This document shows positions 14,093-16,979 of a stretch of DNA of 16,979 nt, piece after piece. Every line of letters starts with the position of its first letter. The first letter of the stretch is position 1. The position numbers and the translations under genes were made by a program. Source of the DNA: JAWWPY01 sp964412845 (lineage in GTDB: Bacteria; Actinomycetota; Actinomycetes; Streptosporangiales; Streptosporangiaceae); NCBI GenBank assembly GCA_964412845.1, contig CAYPQM010000155.1, positions 1 through 16,979 of the forward strand, written 5' to 3'. The notes under the pieces are model-generated. The model was not told the origin of the DNA and did no database searches. It saw only the letters and a list, made by a program, of their open reading frames with translations.

Positions 14093-15136
14093 GCGGCACC
14101 TTCTTCCTGGGCACTGGCTGGCTTGCGGGGAGTGGCTGGCTTGCGGGCAGTGGCTGGTGTGCGGGCNNNNNNNNNNNNNNNNNNNNNNNNNNNNNNNNNN
14201 NNNNNNNNNNNNNNNNNNNNNNNNNNNNNNNNNNNNNNNNNNNNNNNNNNNNNNNNNNNNNNNNNNCACTGGCTGGCTTGCGGGGAGTGGCTGGCTTGCG
14301 GGCAGTGGCTGGTGTGCGGGCCCTGACCGGTGCCTGCGCCCTGATCGGCGTGCGGGCCCTGACCGGTGCCTGCGCCCTGATCGGCGCGGCCGGCCGGTGC
14401 CCAAGAGCTGCGGATACCGCGGCGGCCTGGGCCGCGCATTCGGCCGCGACACCGGCCACCCGGGCCGGGGTAAGCCTGCTGGCCGGCGCGGACACTGACA
14501 GTGCGGCCACCACGGCGCCGCCGTCCCGGCGGACCGGTGCCGCGACGGCAACCAGCCCGGGCTCAAGTTCCTCGTCGGTGATGGCGTAGCCGCGGCTGCA
14601 CACCTCGGCCAGGTTCGCCTCCAGCTCGGCCGGCTGGTGATGGTCCTCGTGGTGCGGCGTTCCAGGCGGCCCGGCGGCAGCTCGGCGGCGCCGTAGGCGA
14701 GCAGCACCTTGCCGAGTGCCGCGCAGTGCAGTGGCACCGGGCGGCCGAGCCAGTTGGTCCCGCCGATCAGGTACGTGCTGTCCACCTGGGCGATCTGCTC
14801 GACCATGCCATCGCGCTCGACGCCGAGGTTCACGGTCTCGCCGGTGGCCTGGCCGAGCCGGTCCAGGAACGGCTGGGCGACATCGACCAGGCCGGCCTCG
14901 GCCCCGCCGCGCCACGCGTACCGGACGAACACCTCGCCGGGCCGGAACCGGCCCGCGGTGTCCCGGCGGACCAGGCCACCCCGCTCCAGCGCGAGCAGCA
15001 GCCGTGACGTGGTGCTCTTGGCCAGCCCGGTGGCGGCAGCCAGCTCCGTGAAGGTCACTGAGCCGGGGGAATGCACGACTTCGGTGAGCAGCCGCGCCGC
15101 CCGGTCGACCGCCTGTGTTCCGGTGGGACTGGTCAC
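14089..15136 (-). CDS. IclR-family transcriptional regulator with repetitive basic tail; apparent frameshift and assembly gap
   Basis: The N-terminal winged helix (about 9-59: GTQAVDRAARLLTEVV, ELAAATGLAKSTTSRLLLAL, ERGGLV) and the effector domain (PLHCAALGKVLLAYGA, 135-150) are clear IclR features. After TRTITSR (169) the frame breaks: AELEANLAEVCSRGYAITDE, EELEPGLVAVAAPVRRDGGA and the rest of the domain are in another frame. Adding one base at about 14629/14630 (GG to GGG on the minus strand) repairs it. The repaired protein then has a Pro/Ala/Arg/Lys tail: a 12-residue unit (A/T)PIRAQAPVRAR twice, then TPATAR, KPATPR and KPAS, running into the 100-N gap. If the duplicated 55-bp gap ends are merged, it finishes AQEEGAA-stop, overlapping the corrinoid gene. 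The GTG at 15136 has GAGGGG upstream. It probably controls both this operon and the divergent mttB-like gene. Confidence 0.8.
14112..14166. repeat. 55-bp sequence, left-hand copy at the assembly gap (three 18-bp units)
   Basis: It is identical base for base to 14267-14321 on the other side of the N run. Internally it is three 18-bp units (14112-14129, 14130-14147, 14148-14165), each like CAGTGGCTGGCTTGCGGG, encoding six-residue repeats on the minus strand. Confidence 0.95.
14167..14266. other. Assembly gap (100 N)
   Basis: Exactly 100 N, a conventional placeholder for unknown gap length. It interrupts the 3' end of the IclR gene. Reading frames that cross it have no meaning. Confidence 1.
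14267..14321. repeat. 55-bp sequence, right-hand copy at the assembly gap
   Basis: It is identical to 14112-14166 over all 55 bases, and directly abuts the N run. It is likely the same genomic segment represented at both contig ends. Confidence 0.95.
14317..14388. repeat. 36-bp tandem repeat, two copies, in the IclR tail
   Basis: The unit begins GCGGGCCCTGACCGGTGCCT and occurs twice head to tail, almost identically. On the minus strand it encodes the 12-residue unit (A/T)PIRAQAPVRAR twice. It is in phase with the neighbouring 18-bp units, so the tail grew in multiples of three. Confidence 0.85.
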
Positions 15137-15156
15137 CGCGCCCCTCTTGACCACGG

Positions 15157-15177
15157 GAGTTCCATGTTACGGAACTC
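15157..15177. promoter_or_regulatory. Probable IclR operator between the divergent iclR-type and mttB-type genes
   Basis: The perfect 7-bp arms GAGTTCC (15157-15163) and GGAACTC (15171-15177) flank a 7-bp centre. The core TTCC-N7-GGAA is of the dyad size typical for IclR proteins. A second small dyad, GAAC-TCT-GTTC, overlaps its right arm. It lies about 21 bp upstream of the iclR-type GTG and about 107 bp upstream of the mttB-type ATG, so one site could serve both genes. Confidence 0.55.
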
Positions 15178-15191
15178 TGTTCTACGATGTG

Positions 15192-15221
15192 ATCTTACGT
15201 TCGGGGTGTTTGGACGGTCAA
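15192..15221 (-). promoter_or_regulatory. Sigma-70-like promoter for the iclR-led operon
   Basis: On the minus strand TTGACC (15221-15216) is followed after 18 bp by TAAGAT (15197-15192). The predicted start near 15185 puts the dyad at 15157-15177 just downstream, where bound repressor would block transcription. A clear plus-strand promoter for the mttB-type gene was not found. Confidence 0.45.
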
Positions 15222-15283
15222 GACTGGGCTGGCCAGGCACGGGCCCACGCACGAGGGCAGAGCCCAGCTGGAACGAGGTGGCG

Positions 15284-16723
15284 ATGTTCCGCAACACGAT
15301 GCCGCGGTACGAGATCCTGTCTCCGGACGCCGTTGCCGTCCTGGACAAGGGGTGGCGGCGCATCGTCTCGGAGATCGGCGTGCAGTTCGCCAAGCCCGAG
15401 GCGGTGGAGCTGTTCCGGCAGGCCGGCCAGAAGGTCGATGGTGAGACGGTCTTCCTCGACCCGGGCTTCGTGCTTGAGCAGGTGGCGAAGGCGCCGCGGG
15501 AATTCGACGTGCAGGCCCGCAACCCGGCCAACACCGTGCACATCGGGGGAGACCAGATGGTCTTCGGCGGCGTGTACGGATCGCCGTTCGTCCGGGAGGG
15601 CGATGTCCGGCGGGACGCCACCATGGAGGACTTCCGGCGGCTGTCCAGGCTGGCCCAGTCGTTCCCCGAGCTCGACACCGCGGGCGGGGTGATCTGCGAG
15701 CCGAACGACGCCCCGCTGGACTCCCGGCATCTCGACATGATCTATGCATTGGCGACACTGACCGACAAGATCTACATGGGCAATGTGGTCTCGGGGCCCA
15801 ACGCGGCGGACACGATCCGGATGACCGAGATCCTGTTCGGCGGCCGCGAGGTCATCGAGGCGACCCCGGCGACCATCTCGCTGATCAACTGCAATTCCCC
15901 GTTGCGCTGGGACGACCGGATGCTTGATGCGCAGTTCGAGTACTCCGCGGCGAACCAGCCGGTGGTGATGACCCCGTTCCTGCTGATGGGCGCGATGTCA
16001 CCGGTGACGATCCCGGCCGCGCTGGTCCAGCAGCTGGCCGAGGCGCTGTCCGGGATCGCGCTGACCCAGCTGGTCCGTCCCGGCTCCCCGGTGATCTTCG
16101 GGTCGTTCCTGTCCAACATCGACATGCAGTCCGGCTCGCCCAGCTTCGGCACCCCGGAGTCCGCCATTGGCCTGCTCTGCACCGGCCAGCTGGCCAGGCA
16201 CTTCGGCCTGCCATTCCGCACTGGCGGCGGCCTCAACTCCAGCCAGACCGCTGACGCGCAGGCGGCCTACGAAGCCCTGATGACGCTGCTGCCCACGTTC
16301 CTGGCCGGGACCAACTTCGTGATGCACGCGGCCGGCTGGCTGGAGGGCGGCCTGGTCAGCTGCTACGAGAAGTTCATCATCGACATCGAGTTGCTCCGGA
16401 TGCTGCGGGTGGAGTTCACCCCGCTGGAAATCGATGAGGCCTCGCTGGCGTTCGGCGCACACGAGGAGGTCGGCCACGGCGGCCACTTCCTCGGCGCGCA
16501 GCACACCATGGAGCGGTTCCGCGAGTGCTTCTACCGGCCGCTGCTGTCCTCCACCTCGAACTACGAGCGCTGGCTGCGGATGGGCGGCAAGGACACCACC
16601 GCCCGGGCCGGTGAGATCTGGGCCAAGACGCTGGCGGAGTACGAGCAGCCGCCGCTCGACGACGCGATCCGCGCCGAACTTGAGGAGTACGTAGCCCGCC
16701 GCCGCGCCGAACTAGGCGACTAG
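15284..16723 (+). CDS. MttB-superfamily corrinoid methyltransferase (non-pyrrolysine, MtgB-like)
   Basis: The 479-residue protein is full length for MttB/MtgB enzymes and has no in-frame amber codon, so it belongs to the non-pyrrolysine branch. Recognisable family segments are LDKGWRRIVSEIGVQFAKPE (20-39), a GGD...FGGVYGSPFV region near 88-103, the TMEDFRRLSRLAQ helix, INCNSPLRWD (201-210), PFLLMGAMSPVT (231-242), RTGGGLNSSQTADAQAAYE (312-330), NFVMHAAGWLEGGL (344-357) and EEVGHGGHFLGAQHT (394-408). These enzymes demethylate quaternary amines such as glycine betaine, proline betaine or carnitine, passing the methyl to Co(I) of the partner corrinoid protein. The substrate cannot be read from the sequence. 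The ATG at 15284 has GAGGTGG closely upstream; the open frame back to 15071 overlaps the iclR-type gene and is rejected. Divergent from its partner operon. Confidence 0.93.
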   Translation: MFRNTMPRYEILSPDAVAVLDKGWRRIVSEIGVQFAKPEAVELFRQAGQKVDGETVFLDPGFVLEQVAKAPREFDVQARNPANTVHIGGDQMVFGGVYGSPFVREGDVRRDATMEDFRRLSRLAQSFPELDTAGGVICEPNDAPLDSRHLDMIYALATLTDKIYMGNVVSGPNAADTIRMTEILFGGREVIEATPATISLINCNSPLRWDDRMLDAQFEYSAANQPVVMTPFLLMGAMSPVTIPAALVQQLAEALSGIALTQLVRPGSPVIFGSFLSNIDMQSGSPSFGTPESAIGLLCTGQLARHFGLPFRTGGGLNSSQTADAQAAYEALMTLLPTFLAGTNFVMHAAGWLEGGLVSCYEKFIIDIELLRMLRVEFTPLEIDEASLAFGAHEEVGHGGHFLGAQHTMERFRECFYRPLLSSTSNYERWLRMGGKDTTARAGEIWAKTLAEYEQPPLDDAIRAELEEYVARRRAELGD

Positions 16724-16979
16724 CGGCCTGCCGGCTTAGCTCACGCGGCGGCGGGATCGAGAATGGTGACGCTGTCAGCCTCGGCCGCAGTCTTTGGTTT
16801 CAAGGTAGCGCTCGGTTTACCACCGTCGGACCGTCATAGCAGGGCGAGGCCTCCGAAAGACAGTCGTGTGCTGGCACAACGAAGATGATCAGATCGCGCC
16901 GCGCTGCACTCGGCGTCGTCGCTCCGCAAGATCACAATCTGCGGCCGGCGTGCCAGGCCGGCGAATTAGGCGCAATCGG
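16724..16979. other. Right-end region without a supported gene
   Basis: No frame here has convincing start, length and codon bias. The second half is visibly more AT-containing than the rest of the window. A short minus-strand frame ending at about 16743 (…SVTILDPAAA-stop) runs only about 30 codons before an in-frame stop. A weak GCCGGC-N7-GCCGGC dyad lies at 16944-16962. No clear terminator for the mttB-type gene was identified. Confidence 0.5.

Noticed and set aside
14112..14388. CRISPR array or satellite from the repeats around the gap
   Set aside because: The units are contiguous, 18 or 36 bp, in phase with a coding frame, and have no unique spacers.
13424..15154. Apparent single 576-residue IclR-corrinoid protein fusion on the minus strand
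   Set aside because: The frame crosses the 100 N by chance and, between about 14630 and the gap, reads non-IclR sequence. The IclR domain continues in a different frame, and the corrinoid gene has its own GTG and ribosome site.
15284..16723. Pyrrolysine-containing trimethylamine methyltransferase
   Set aside because: There is no in-frame TAG; the frame is continuous and full length.
16733..16810. tRNA-like start (GCCGGCTTAGCTCA) after the mttB-type gene
   Set aside because: No matching acceptor 3' strand, anticodon arm or GGTTC-type T-loop at the right spacing.
16743..16835. Short minus-strand frame ending SVTILDPAAA
   Set aside because: Only about 30 codons before an in-frame stop, with no credible start; it could be a decayed gene end but there is not enough to call it.

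Overview
The window is GC-rich DNA with actinobacterial gene style: many GTG starts, ATGA/GTGA start-stop overlaps, PadR/ArsR/IclR regulators, and a Tat-exported phosphatase. No rRNA, tRNA, CRISPR array or complete mobile element was seen. The assembly contains one 100-base run of N at 14167-14266.

Left part (1-4450, all minus strand). From right to left these are: a secreted seven-repeat beta-propeller-like protein (3305-4450), a Tat-exported purple-acid-phosphatase-type metallophosphoesterase (1443-3062), an unrecognised 306-residue protein (338-1258), and the start of an ArsR-type regulator that runs off the left edge (1-256). The phosphatase and the 306-residue protein each have a pair of related ~30-bp repeats upstream of their starts, which may be a shared control element.

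Middle part (4451-9072, plus strand). A PadR regulator, an ABC ATPase and a ten-helix FtsX-type permease are joined by 4-bp start-stop overlaps. A small four-helix membrane protein with two HX13H histidine pairs follows. The likely promoter of this operon overlaps an AT-rich inverted repeat that is the probable PadR operator.

Right part (9103-16723). This is the most interesting region: a complete corrinoid-dependent demethylation module. On the plus strand is a non-pyrrolysine MttB-superfamily methyltransferase (15284-16723). Divergent from it, on the minus strand, are an IclR regulator, a B12-binding corrinoid protein, a MtgA-type methylcorrinoid:tetrahydrofolate methyltransferase, a RACE-type [2Fe-2S] corrinoid reactivator, a DUF1638 protein and a short MetF-like methylenetetrahydrofolate reductase. 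The inferred route is: methylated substrate (probably a quaternary amine) -> MttB -> methyl-Co(III) corrinoid protein -> methyl-THF -> methylene-THF. RACE rescues the cobalt after oxidation. The substrate is not shown by the sequence.

The IclR gene carries an apparent 1-base deletion near 14630, and its repetitive 3' end contains the N gap. The two sides of the gap carry an identical 55-bp sequence. Merging those two copies restores a frame that ends in a GTGA overlap with the corrinoid gene, so the gap is probably an assembly artefact. The last ~250 bases (16724-16979) hold no gene that I can support.
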